Positions 1-7,134 of a stretch of DNA of 11,896 nt are shown piece after piece. The notes beneath the pieces were generated by a model. The model did not search any database and was not told where the DNA came from. It saw only the letters and a program-made list of their open reading frames with translations. The stretch lies in contig SFDG01000066.1 of NCBI GenBank assembly GCA_004558305.1, forward strand, positions 1 through 11,896, written 5' to 3'. Position 1 is the first letter of the stretch; each line of letters opens with the position of its first letter. Position numbers and translations under genes: made by a program. Source of the DNA: Phocaeicola plebeius (GTDB lineage Bacteria; Bacteroidota; Bacteroidia; Bacteroidales; Bacteroidaceae).

Positions 1-81
1 GCCAATGATGATACCGACGGCCATATCCACCACGTTTCCTCTCATGGCGAATGTCTTGAACTCTTGAATCATTTTTTTCAT
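1..81 (-). CDS. mscL: Large-conductance mechanosensitive channel MscL, N-terminal 27 codons (cut by window edge)
   Basis: Reading the minus strand from the ATG at 81, the visible codons give a short N-terminal helix followed by FAMRGNVVDMAVGIIIG. This closely matches the conserved MscL start, where an amphipathic helix leads into F-A-x-R-G-N-V-V-D-x-A-V-G at the beginning of the first transmembrane segment. MscL is an inner-membrane homopentamer that opens under membrane tension to release solutes during hypo-osmotic shock. Only the S1 helix and the beginning of TM1 are visible. A second in-frame ATG four codons in (MKKM) is a possible alternative start. The gene is divergent from tex and is preceded by a TAnnTTTG-type box about 47 bp upstream. 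Identification rests on a short but very characteristic stretch. Confidence 0.88.
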   Translation of the reverse strand, partial: MKKMIQEFKTFAMRGNVVDMAVGIIIG

Positions 82-128
82 AATCAGTGAAGTATTAAAG
101 ATTAAACATTATTCTCCCAAATTCGCCG

Positions 129-136
129 CAAAGATA
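129..136 (-). promoter_or_regulatory. Candidate -7 promoter box of mscL (TATCTTTG)
   Basis: The minus strand reads TATCTTTG, a full match to the Bacteroides -7 consensus TAnnTTTG, and it lies 47 bp upstream of the mscL ATG. No convincing TTG/TTTG -33 element is present at 19-21 bp spacing; that position is C-rich on the plus strand. The call therefore rests on the -7 box and its location only. Confidence 0.4.
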
Positions 137-194
137 AGAAAAAAACGCTTATCCCCCACCATCTTCCCTTCAAATCAATCTTCGGGCACGAATT

Positions 195-225
195 TTTGCC
201 ACATGGGAGTTTTTGATTACCTTTA
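195..225 (+). promoter_or_regulatory. Candidate promoter of tex-nudC (TTTG, N19, TACCTTTA)
   Basis: TTTG at 195-198 is followed after exactly 19 bp by TACCTTTA at 218-225, which differs from the Bacteroides -7 consensus TAnnTTTG only in the last base. Spacing fits the sigma-ABfr promoter architecture (-33 TTG/TTTG, -7 TAnnTTTG). Transcription would begin near 231-235, about 25 nt before the tex ATG. Together with the opposite-facing box at 129-136, this makes 82-257 a divergent promoter region. Confidence 0.45.
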
Positions 226-257
226 CCGCGAAAACCAGATAATGAACAAAAACAGAC

Positions 258-2396
258 ATGGAAGCATTCACCCCGATGATTGCGGCAGCCATGCAGCTGC
301 CCGAACACCGCATTGACAATACCCTCAAGCTGCTCCTTTCCGGAGCGACCATCCCTTTCATCAGCCGTTACCGCAAGGAATCGACCGGCGGACTGGACGA
401 AGTGAAGATCGGCGAAATCAACGACCGCTATAACAAGCTGACCGAACTGGCCAAGCGCAAGGAGACCGTCCGCTCGACCATCGAGGGGCAAGGGAAGATG
501 ACCGACGAACTGGGACGGCGCATCGACCGGTGTTGGGATGCCACCGAACTGGAGGACATCTACCTGCCCTATAAGCCCAAGCGCAAGACACGCGCCGAAG
601 CGGCCCGCCAGAAGGGACTGGAACCGTTGGCGCAGACACTGCTTCTGCAGCGCACCGGATTCCCGCTGGAAAAGCTGGCTCTACCTTATATTAAAGGAGA
701 GGTAAAGGATACAGACGAGGCCCTGAAAGGGGCACGCGACATCATTGCCGAACTGGTGAGCGAGAATGAACAGACGCGCCAGACGCTGCGCAGACAGTTC
801 GAGCGGAAAGGAATGATCCGCTCGAAAGTGGCCAAGGGAAAGGAAACGGACGAAGCTGCCGTGAAGTACCGCGACTACTTCGACTTCTGCGAACCGCTGC
901 GCAAATGTTCGTCGCACCGTCTGCTGGCACTCCGGCGGGGAGAAGCGGAAGGCATCCTGAAGGTGAGCATTACCCCCGATGACGAGGAACTGTGCATGGA
1001 GGGCCTGAAGCGCCATTACGTAAAAGGCCGCAGCGAGTGCTCGCAAGAAGTGGCGGCTGCCGTGGAGGATGCTTACAAGCGGTTGCTCCGCCCATCCATC
1101 GAGACCGAGTTTGCCGCCCTCAGCAAGGAGAAGGCTGACGAGGAGGCCATCCGTGTCTTTGCGGCCAACCTGCGCCAGTTGCTGCTGGCCCCGCCGCTGG
1201 GACAGAAACGGGTGCTGGGCATTGACCCTGGGTTCCGTACGGGCTGCAAGGTGGTGTGTCTGGATGCACAAGGTGCCTTGCTGCACAACGAAGCCATCTA
1301 TCCGCATCCGCCCAAGTCGGAACAGTCTCTGGCCGCCCGCAAGCTGGTGAAGCTGGTGGAACAATACAAGATTGAAGCCATCGCCATCGGCAACGGGACA
1401 GCCAGCCGGGAGACCGAGCAGTTCGTGACGTCGCAACGCTACGACCGCCCCGTACAGGTATTCGTGGTCAGCGAAGAAGGAGCTTCCATCTATTCGGCCT
1501 CGAAGACGGCCCGTGAAGAGTTTCCGGATTACGACGTGACGGTGCGCGGAGCTGTTTCCATCGGGCGGCGGCTGATGGACCCGCTGGCAGAGCTGGTGAA
1601 GATTGATGCCAAGTCCATCGGCGTGGGCCAATACCAGCACGATGTGGACCAGACCCAACTGAAAGCCTCGCTCGACCAGACGGTGGAGAGCTGCGTCAAC
1701 CTGGTAGGGGTCAACGTGAACACGGCCAGCAAGCACCTCCTGACCTACGTGTCGGGACTGGGCCCCACACTGGCACAGAACATCGTGGACTACCGCACCG
1801 CCAACGGCCCGTTCCGTTCGCGCCGCGAACTGCTGAAGGTTCCGCGTATGGGAGCCAAGGCCTTCGAACAGTGTGCCGGCTTCCTCCGGATTCCCCAGGC
1901 TGCAAACCCGCTGGACAATTCGGCGGTACATCCGGAGAGTTACGGCATCGTGGAGCAGATGGCGAAGGACCTGCACTGCACCGTGAACGAACTGATGCAG
2001 GACAAGCAGCTGCGATCGGCCATCCGGCCGGAGAAGTATGTGACGGAGACAGTCGGCCTGCCCACCTTGACCGACATCCTCCAGGAACTGGACAAGCCGG
2101 GGCGTGACCCCCGACAGACCATACAGGTACTGGAGTTCGACCCGAGCGTGCGGACCATCGACGACCTGCGCGAAGGGATGGAACTGCCGGGCATCGTGAC
2201 CAACATCACCAACTTCGGCTGTTTCGTCGACTTCGGCATCAAGGAGAAAGGACTGGTCCACATTTCCCAGCTGGCAGACCATTTCGTGTCCGACCCGACC
2301 ACGGTGGTCAGCATCCACCAGCACGTGCGGGTACGGGTGATGAGCGTCGACCGCGAGCGGAAACGAATCCAGCTGACCATGAAGCATCGTCAATAA
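258..2396 (+). CDS. tex: Tex-family S1 RNA-binding transcription accessory protein
   Basis: The 712-residue cytosolic protein has the full Tex layout. A helical Tex-like N-terminal region spans about residues 1-310 and includes the conserved stretch SGATIPFISRYRKE (28-41). A YqgF/RNase H-like domain at about 318-445 carries GIDPGFRTG (321-329) and SEEGASIYSAS (405-415). Helix-hairpin-helix repeats follow at about 487-550 (VSGLGPTLAQNIV; VPRMGAKAFEQCAGF). A C-terminal S1 RNA-binding domain lies at about 640-710 (GIVTNITNFGCFVDFG, GLVHISQL). Family members bind nucleic acid and influence transcription or RNA metabolism; bacterial homologues run roughly 700-790 residues, so this copy appears complete. 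The ATG at 258 is preceded by A-rich sequence (AACAAAAACAGAC) rather than a Shine-Dalgarno motif, usual for Bacteroidota. It is followed 25 bp later by nudC, probably in the same transcript. Confidence 0.96.
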   Translation: MEAFTPMIAAAMQLPEHRIDNTLKLLLSGATIPFISRYRKESTGGLDEVKIGEINDRYNKLTELAKRKETVRSTIEGQGKMTDELGRRIDRCWDATELEDIYLPYKPKRKTRAEAARQKGLEPLAQTLLLQRTGFPLEKLALPYIKGEVKDTDEALKGARDIIAELVSENEQTRQTLRRQFERKGMIRSKVAKGKETDEAAVKYRDYFDFCEPLRKCSSHRLLALRRGEAEGILKVSITPDDEELCMEGLKRHYVKGRSECSQEVAAAVEDAYKRLLRPSIETEFAALSKEKADEEAIRVFAANLRQLLLAPPLGQKRVLGIDPGFRTGCKVVCLDAQGALLHNEAIYPHPPKSEQSLAARKLVKLVEQYKIEAIAIGNGTASRETEQFVTSQRYDRPVQVFVVSEEGASIYSASKTAREEFPDYDVTVRGAVSIGRRLMDPLAELVKIDAKSIGVGQYQHDVDQTQLKASLDQTVESCVNLVGVNVNTASKHLLTYVSGLGPTLAQNIVDYRTANGPFRSRRELLKVPRMGAKAFEQCAGFLRIPQAANPLDNSAVHPESYGIVEQMAKDLHCTVNELMQDKQLRSAIRPEKYVTETVGLPTLTDILQELDKPGRDPRQTIQVLEFDPSVRTIDDLREGMELPGIVTNITNFGCFVDFGIKEKGLVHISQLADHFVSDPTTVVSIHQHVRVRVMSVDRERKRIQLTMKHRQ

Positions 2397-2415
2397 CAGG
2401 AAGCATCATCAATAA
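2381..2415 (+). repeat. 19-bp-period direct duplication across the tex stop codon
   Basis: GAAGCATCGTCAATAA (2381-2396), which contains the tex stop codon, is followed 19 bp downstream by GAAGCATCATCAATAA (2400-2415). The copies match at 15 of 16 positions. The second copy lies in the +1 frame relative to tex and places a TAA there. This looks like a small tandem duplication in the tex-nudC spacer. Confidence 0.7.
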
Positions 2416-2421
2416 GTAGTT

Positions 2422-3210
2422 ATGAACAAGGAAAATGTATGTGCCTGGTTCGTCTTCAACAGCGGTCAGGTACTGATTGAGAGACAGGCCGACGGTTACC
2501 ACATCCCCGTCGGTCCTGAGCCACCGGTGGAAATTCCCGTGGGCAGTACCGTCCACCTCATCGGCGAACTGAACGGTTATCCGGCCAAGACCTATGCCAT
2601 CCATCATCCGGTGGCCGGCGACGAGCACAGCCCCCGCATGATGAAAGACCTGCGGGCTTCGTTTGATGTACTGCCATTGGAGGAATACCAACGGGCCGGA
2701 AAGGCCTCCCAGATACTCAACTGGGACAAGAACAGCCGCTACTGCCCCATGTGCGGCGTACCCACCCAGCAGGTCGCCCCCATTGCCAAGCGGTGTCCGG
2801 AGTGCCGGCAGGAATTCTATCCCCGCATCTCGCCGGCCATCATCGTCCTCATCAAGAAAGACGACAGCATCCTGCTGGTACATGCCCGCAACTTCAGAGG
2901 CAGCTTCAAGGGACTGGTGGCCGGATTCCTCGAACCCGGCGAAACACTCGAAGAATGCGTGCACCGGGAAGTGATGGAGGAAACGGGACTCACCATCCGC
3001 AACCTGCGCTATTTCGGCAGCCAGCCCTGGCCCTACCCCAGCGGCATCATGGTAGGCTATACCGCCGACTATGCCGGCGGCACCATCAAGCTGCAGTCGG
3101 AAGAGCTGAGTGCCGGGGCATTCTACCGCCGCGACAACCTGCCCGAGATTCCGAAGAAGCTCAGCATTGCCCGCCGCCTCATCGATGCCTGGCTGGCCGG
3201 GGAAGTGTAG
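2422..3210 (+). CDS. nudC: NADH pyrophosphatase, NudC-type Nudix hydrolase
   Basis: The 262-residue product has the NudC architecture: an N-terminal domain, a zinc ribbon with C108/C111 (CPMC) and C125/C128 (CPEC), and a C-terminal Nudix domain. The Nudix box runs from G168 to L190 and keeps all signature residues: G168, E174, R182, E183, E186, E187 and G189. It is followed by SQPWPYPSG (200-208), the array that marks NADH pyrophosphatases among Nudix enzymes. The family hydrolyses NAD(H) to NMN(H) and AMP and in several bacteria removes 5'-NAD caps from RNA. Length is close to E. coli NudC (257). The ATG at 2422 lies 25 bp after the tex stop, implying co-transcription. A link between an RNA-associated Tex protein and a possible RNA-decapping enzyme is plausible but is inference. 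The gene ends 6 bp from the convergent helicase stop. Confidence 0.93.
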   Translation: MNKENVCAWFVFNSGQVLIERQADGYHIPVGPEPPVEIPVGSTVHLIGELNGYPAKTYAIHHPVAGDEHSPRMMKDLRASFDVLPLEEYQRAGKASQILNWDKNSRYCPMCGVPTQQVAPIAKRCPECRQEFYPRISPAIIVLIKKDDSILLVHARNFRGSFKGLVAGFLEPGETLEECVHREVMEETGLTIRNLRYFGSQPWPYPSGIMVGYTADYAGGTIKLQSEELSAGAFYRRDNLPEIPKKLSIARRLIDAWLAGEV

Positions 3211-3228
3211 GCGGACTTACCCGCCTAC
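3207..3228. terminator. Perfect 8-bp inverted repeat spanning the convergent nudC and helicase stops
   Basis: GTAGGCGG (3207-3214) and CCGCCTAC (3221-3228) are perfect inverted copies separated by the six bases ACTTAC. The nudC TAG stop is in the left arm, and the helicase TAA stop (minus strand, 3217-3219) is in the loop. The stem is GC-rich and forms on transcripts from either strand. No T-tract follows on either strand, so this is not a textbook intrinsic terminator. It may serve as a bidirectional stop or as a 3'-end stabilising hairpin. Confidence 0.5.
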
Positions 3229-5097
3229 CTGCTTCACATACGCATAGAGCTGTCGGTAGAACGTGTGGCGGGTCAGTGTGGCGGCATTGCCCAGTATAAT
3301 CAGTTTCATGCGGGCGCGGGTCATGGCGACATTCATGCGCCGCAAGTCGCCCAGAAAGCCGATCTGCCCTTCCTCGTTCGCCCGTACCAGACTGATGAGA
3401 ATGACATCGCGCTCCTGCCCCTGGAAGCCGTCCACCGTATTCACCGTCAGGGCATGACGGTAAGGCTTGAAGAACTCGTCGCGCCGCAGCAACTGCCGCA
3501 GATACTGCACCTGTGCCTTGTAGGGGGAAATCACCCCGACATCGATCCGCTCTTCCAGGAAACGCTCGCGGCCGATTTTTGTGATGTACACTTTCAGCTG
3601 GGCGATGGTCAGTTCCGCTTCCGGCTTGTTGATGCGTCCGTAATTCTCTCCCACGAATTCCTCCGGACTGTCCAAAGCGTCGGTCTCTATCCATTCTATC
3701 GGCGTGTCGAAATCCAGCAATCCGCGGTATTTCACTTCGGGAGCCGCCTGCAGGCGGCCATTGTAGAACCATTGGGAGGAGAAGTGCATGATTTCCTCGT
3801 TCATGCGGTACTGCAGCTGCAACAACGACACTGCCTCCGGCTTGTTCGCCACCAATGCCTGCATCAGCGTACGGCCCAGTCCGGCCCGCAATGCCTGCGG
3901 CGACTTCACCGTAGGAGGCAACTGCTGATGGTCGCCTGCCAGCACCACCCGGTCGGCCTTGCGGATAGCAATCCAGCATGCCGCTTCCAGGGCCTGTGCC
4001 GCCTCGTCGATGAACAGGGTGCCGAACTTCTGTCCGGCCAACAGGCGGTTGGCACTGCCTGCCAGGGTACAGGCTATCACCCTCGCCTCGCCGAACAGGG
4101 CTGCATGGATACGGATTTCCAGTTCCGTGGCACGGTCTTTCAAGGAATTGATTTTCTGCCGCACAGCTTCCCGCTCCGCTCCTTTCCGTCCGCGGGCATA
4201 CAGCTCCCGTACCGCCTTGCGGATGATCCACAGCTGCGGATAGTCGGGGTGTGCCTCAAAGCGTCGCTCGTAGGTGAAAGAAAGCATCTTGTCATTGACG
4301 CGGGTGGGATTGCCGATTCGCAGTACACTCACTCCCCGGTCCACCAGTTTTTCGCTGATCCAGTCCACTGCCATGTTGCTCTGCGCACACACCAGCACCT
4401 GGTTCTCCCGGTGCAGCGTTTCATAGATGGCCTCTACCAGTGTGGTGGTCTTTCCCGTGCCGGGAGGGCCATGCACGATGGCCACATCCTTGGCATGCAG
4501 CACCCGGTTCACTGCCGCCTCCTGTGAAGGATTGAGCCAGGGGAAGCGGACCGGCTGGAACTGGAACCAGGAGAGCGGCTGAGGCCCGTGGAACAGGTCG
4601 CGCAGCTCCGCCAAGCGGTTGTTGCGGGCACTCATCACTTGCTGCAGGGCCTCGAACATCAGGCGGTAACTGGTTTCATCGAAGTAGAGCTGCACCCCCA
4701 GCCGCTCGCGTCCCTGCAAGGCCACCAGCGCATCGGGCCCTGGCAGGACCACGACCATGCGGTCTTCCTCCACGTAGCTCACCGTAGCGACAAAGTTCAG
4801 GTAGCTCAGTTTCCCCGCCCCGTCTTCCGAGAAGAAACACACGGGGCGGCCGTATTCGAACAAGTGTTCTATTTCCCGGTCTTCCGTACGTTCCACCTCC
4901 ACCACCAGCTGGTTGAGCGCATTGTAATAGCTGCGCCCCAAACGGACGGGATGCCAGCACATGCCCCGTTTCACTTTCCGCCCTATTCCCATCGCCTCGG
5001 TCTGCCGACGGAACTGTTCTTTCTCATATTCATACTCTACCTTCAGCCATTCATACTGATGCTGCAAGGTGAGTGTCGCACTTTCAAGATTCATCAT
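3217..5097 (-). CDS. Superfamily 1 (UPF1/IGHMBP2-like) DNA/RNA helicase
   Basis: The 626-residue cytosolic protein has an N-terminal charged, probably coiled-coil segment (about 5-35), a beta-rich region to about 185, and then the SF1B helicase core. Motif I is GPPGTGKTT (210-218), motif II is DEAAQ (364-368), motif III is GDHQQLPPT (388-396), motif IV lies near QYRMN (429-433), motif V is TVDGFQGQERD (554-564) and motif VI is NVAMTRAR (589-596). DEAAQ and the VDGFQGQE motif place it in the UPF1-like group with IGHMBP2/Smubp-2, whose members unwind DNA or RNA 5' to 3' using ATP. Length matches that family. A TTG at 5103 is in frame, but it directly abuts GGAGGA (5109-5104); the ATG at 5097 sits 6 nt past that motif and is the better start. 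It is the last gene of the ansA-permease-helicase operon, with 21 bp to the permease stop. The cellular substrate cannot be told from sequence. Confidence 0.9.
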   Translation of the reverse strand: MMNLESATLTLQHQYEWLKVEYEYEKEQFRRQTEAMGIGRKVKRGMCWHPVRLGRSYYNALNQLVVEVERTEDREIEHLFEYGRPVCFFSEDGAGKLSYLNFVATVSYVEEDRMVVVLPGPDALVALQGRERLGVQLYFDETSYRLMFEALQQVMSARNNRLAELRDLFHGPQPLSWFQFQPVRFPWLNPSQEAAVNRVLHAKDVAIVHGPPGTGKTTTLVEAIYETLHRENQVLVCAQSNMAVDWISEKLVDRGVSVLRIGNPTRVNDKMLSFTYERRFEAHPDYPQLWIIRKAVRELYARGRKGAEREAVRQKINSLKDRATELEIRIHAALFGEARVIACTLAGSANRLLAGQKFGTLFIDEAAQALEAACWIAIRKADRVVLAGDHQQLPPTVKSPQALRAGLGRTLMQALVANKPEAVSLLQLQYRMNEEIMHFSSQWFYNGRLQAAPEVKYRGLLDFDTPIEWIETDALDSPEEFVGENYGRINKPEAELTIAQLKVYITKIGRERFLEERIDVGVISPYKAQVQYLRQLLRRDEFFKPYRHALTVNTVDGFQGQERDVILISLVRANEEGQIGFLGDLRRMNVAMTRARMKLIILGNAATLTRHTFYRQLYAYVKQVGG

Positions 5098-5103
5098 AGA
5101 CAA

Positions 5104-5109
5104 TCCTCC
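5104..5109 (-). promoter_or_regulatory. Shine-Dalgarno-like GGAGGA that decides the helicase start
   Basis: The minus strand reads GGAGGA, then TTGTCT, then ATG at 5097. Spacing of 6 nt to that ATG (9 nt to the next one) is suitable, while the TTG at 5103 touches the motif and cannot be used with it. Strong Shine-Dalgarno motifs are uncommon in Bacteroidota, so its presence at an internal operon gene is notable. Confidence 0.55.
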
Positions 5110-5118
5110 ACCGGATGA

Positions 5119-6036
5119 TTAGTGTTCTTTCTTCGCCAGCATTTCCGCCCGCGACTTGCTCTGCGTCACGATATACACACCGACAAAGATGCAGGCGGCA
5201 GCCACCGCCTTCACCCAGCCGAACGTAGCCATGCCCACAGCCACCGACACACTGCTGCCCACCACCGGCTGCATGTAATTGTACATGCTCACCACCGTGG
5301 GCCGGAGCACCTTCTGCCCCACCAGCATCAGAATATAGGCCACATAAGTGCCGAAGAAGATGACATAGCCCGTCTCGGCCCATACCCACAGCGGGAACGC
5401 CGTCAGGTCGGTCGCAGCAAAGTCATGATACGAAAAAGGAATGAAGCAGATGGCTGCATAGCTGAACATCCACTTCATCAGCGTGATGACATGGTAACGG
5501 GCAATGAGCCGTTTGAAGATGGTCAGGTAGCAGGCAAAGCTGACCTGTGCGGCGACACACAGTGCATCGCCCCACACACTACCTTCCTGTCCTCCTGTCC
5601 CCGCATTGCTGAGAATCAGCGTCAAGGCCCCCAGCGACCCCAGCATCACGCCCACCACTTTCTTGGGAGTCACCGGTTCCTTCAGGAAAAGGGCGGCCAG
5701 CACCATCGTCACGATAGGCATGGTGGTGGTCATGATGGACGCATCGATGGGCGAAGTAATGGACAGCCCGAACGTAAAACAACCCTGGTTGCAGACAATG
5801 CCGAGCATGGCAGCAAAGAACAGCAGGAGCAGGTCATGGGGAGGAACCTTCTCTTGCCGGGTGAAAAAGGAAGTGACCCAGAAACAGACGGCAGCTCCCA
5901 ACATGCGCAGGTTGGCCATCATCAGGCCGGATATGCCTGCCTCCATGGCCGCTTTGCCTATCGGCGACATCAGTCCCCACATGCTGGCCGCCGCCAACAA
6001 CGACATGTGGGCTTTCATCGTTCGCATATTCATCAT
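5119..6036 (-). CDS. EamA/DMT-superfamily drug-metabolite permease
   Basis: The 305-residue, strongly hydrophobic protein fits the ten-helix EamA/DMT fold made of two repeated five-helix halves. Features include an opening helix with SMWGLMSPIGKAAM (18-31), the half-domain signature FLKEPVTPKKVVGV at 117-130 leading into a Leu/Gly-rich helix, and a second half from about 155 to 290 with RPTVVSMYNYMQPVVG (245-260). The C-terminus is lysine-rich and probably cytoplasmic. Family members export or import amino acids, nucleotides, sugars or other metabolites across the inner membrane; the substrate is not predictable here. It lies 12 bp downstream of ansA and 21 bp upstream of the helicase. Amino-acid transport would fit the asparaginase neighbour, but that is inference. 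Start chosen at the ATG at 6036, 6 nt after AGGAGAGG; ATG codons at 6033 and 6027 are alternatives. Confidence 0.88.
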   Translation of the reverse strand: MMNMRTMKAHMSLLAAASMWGLMSPIGKAAMEAGISGLMMANLRMLGAAVCFWVTSFFTRQEKVPPHDLLLLFFAAMLGIVCNQGCFTFGLSITSPIDASIMTTTMPIVTMVLAALFLKEPVTPKKVVGVMLGSLGALTLILSNAGTGGQEGSVWGDALCVAAQVSFACYLTIFKRLIARYHVITLMKWMFSYAAICFIPFSYHDFAATDLTAFPLWVWAETGYVIFFGTYVAYILMLVGQKVLRPTVVSMYNYMQPVVGSSVSVAVGMATFGWVKAVAAACIFVGVYIVTQSKSRAEMLAKKEH

Positions 6037-6042
6037 TTTCTG

Positions 6043-6050
6043 CCTCTCCT
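6043..6050 (-). promoter_or_regulatory. Shine-Dalgarno-like AGGAGAGG before the EamA permease
   Basis: On the minus strand AGGAGAGG begins with the A and G of the ansA TAG stop codon and is followed by CAGAAA and then ATG at 6036. Its overlap with the ansA stop suggests translational coupling between ansA and the permease. Confidence 0.5.
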
Positions 6051-7092
6051 ATTCCTTGGTGAACTCTCCGGCCAGCGGGCGGCTCATCTCGTTGCGGATT
6101 TCCTGCGGAGTGAGCTTGTGTCCGATAAGGAACATCAGTTTGGTTAGCACACACTCCACCGTAGCATCATAGCCGCTGATGACACCGGCATCCAGCAGGT
6201 GAAGCCCCGTCTCGTAACGTCCCATCTCCACCATGCCGGTCTGGCATTGCGAAATGTTCACGATGACGATGCCGCGTTGCGAAGCCGCCTTGAGCAGACT
6301 GATGAACCAGGGTTTCTGCGGTGCATTGCCCGACCCGTAGGTCTTCAGGATGACTGCCCGCAGCCCGGGCGTTTCGAGCACTGCACGAATCACGTTCTCC
6401 TGTATGCCCGGAAAGAGCGTCAGGATAATCACGTTCGTGTCGTACGCATAGTGCGGATGGAGAGGCCGCGACAGGTCCGGACGGCGGATACGGTCGTATT
6501 CATACTTGATGTGAATACCGGCAGTGGCCAGCAGCGGATAGTTGTACGAACGGAAGGCATTGAAGTTTTCGGCATTGATTTTGGTGGTCCGGTTGCCCCG
6601 CATCAGATGGTTCTCGAAGAAGATACACACTTCGGGCACAATGGCCGTTCCGTCGGGATGTTTGGCGGCAGCCATCTCGATGGCCGTAATCAGGTTTTCC
6701 TTGCCGTCGGTCCGCAGCACCCCGATCGGCAGCTGGCTGCCCGTCAGGATGACCGGTTTGGACAGGTTTTCGAGCATGAAGCTCAGTGCCGAAGCCGTAT
6801 AGGCCATCGTGTCCGTGCCGTGAAGAATCACAAATCCGTCGAAATTATCGTAGTTGTAATGGATAATCTTCACCAGCTTGGCCCACAGCGACGGTTCCAT
6901 GTCCGACGAATCGATAGGCGGCGTAAACTGATAGGAAGAGATGCGGTAGTTGAACCGTTTCAGTTCTGGCACATTCTCCTGCAACTGGTCGAAATTAAAG
7001 GCTTCCAGTGCACCGGTTTCCGGATTTTCAATCATTCCGATAGTACCGCCCGTATAGATCAGGAGGACGGAGGGATAATCTGACTTTATCAT
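6049..7092 (-). CDS. ansA: Type I (cytosolic) L-asparaginase
   Basis: The 347-residue protein hydrolyses L-asparagine to aspartate and ammonia. Both asparaginase signatures are visible: YTGGTIGM (13-20) with nucleophile T17, and HGTDTMAYTASALSF (91-105) with T93-D94. GSQLPIGVLRTDG (118-130) and the catalytic lysine in RGNRTTK (K171) also match the E. coli AnsA type. There is no signal peptide, and length is close to E. coli AnsA (338), which supports the cytosolic type I enzyme rather than periplasmic type II. The start is placed at the ATG at 7092; an in-frame GTG at 7122 falls inside the predicted -7 promoter box, so it is unlikely to be transcribed. It is the first gene of a three-gene operon with the EamA permease and helicase. 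Confidence 0.95.
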   Translation of the reverse strand: MIKSDYPSVLLIYTGGTIGMIENPETGALEAFNFDQLQENVPELKRFNYRISSYQFTPPIDSSDMEPSLWAKLVKIIHYNYDNFDGFVILHGTDTMAYTASALSFMLENLSKPVILTGSQLPIGVLRTDGKENLITAIEMAAAKHPDGTAIVPEVCIFFENHLMRGNRTTKINAENFNAFRSYNYPLLATAGIHIKYEYDRIRRPDLSRPLHPHYAYDTNVIILTLFPGIQENVIRAVLETPGLRAVILKTYGSGNAPQKPWFISLLKAASQRGIVIVNISQCQTGMVEMGRYETGLHLLDAGVISGYDATVECVLTKLMFLIGHKLTPQEIRNEMSRPLAGEFTKE

Positions 7093-7121
7093 GCGTATTC
7101 TTTGTTTTTGCAATTCTGCCA

Positions 7122-7129
7122 CAAAGTTA
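7122..7129 (-). promoter_or_regulatory. ansA: Candidate -7 promoter box of the ansA operon (TAACTTTG)
   Basis: The minus strand reads TAACTTTG, a full match to TAnnTTTG, 29 bp upstream of the ansA ATG, giving a short leader of roughly 20-25 nt. The -33 region shows only GTGG/TGTG rather than a clean TTTG, so the promoter may need an activator. A 12-bp palindrome lies 5 bp further upstream. Confidence 0.5.
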
Positions 7130-7134
7130 ACGAT

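Noticed and set aside
242..316. 24-codon upstream overlapping frame starting at an ATG 16 bp before tex
   Set aside because: It overlaps the tex start in another frame, has no start signal of its own and no attenuator-like structure or codon run; probably chance.
676..716. AT-richer patch in tex with an AAAGGAGAGG run
   Set aside because: No start codon at suitable spacing in any useful frame and no sign of insertion; the Tex protein reads normally through it.
681..2393. 570-codon open frame on the minus strand opposite tex
   Set aside because: It lies wholly inside a well-supported Tex gene and its translation has no recognisable domain. It arises because the tex reading frame rarely uses TTA, CTA or TCA in this higher-GC genome.
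3265..4527. 420-codon open frame on the plus strand opposite the helicase
   Set aside because: Antisense to a protein with all SF1 helicase motifs; no independent start signal or domain.
5098..5103. TTG at 5103 as the helicase start
   Set aside because: It directly abuts the GGAGGA ribosome-binding motif, whereas the ATG at 5097 has proper spacing.
5122..6147. 341-codon plus-strand frame opposite the EamA permease, very rich in His, Gln and Arg
   Set aside because: This composition is what the complement of hydrophobic membrane-protein codons produces; it is not a real His-rich protein.
7093..7122. GTG at 7122 as the ansA start (10 extra residues)
   Set aside because: It falls inside the predicted TAACTTTG promoter box, and the extra residues are not part of the conserved asparaginase fold.
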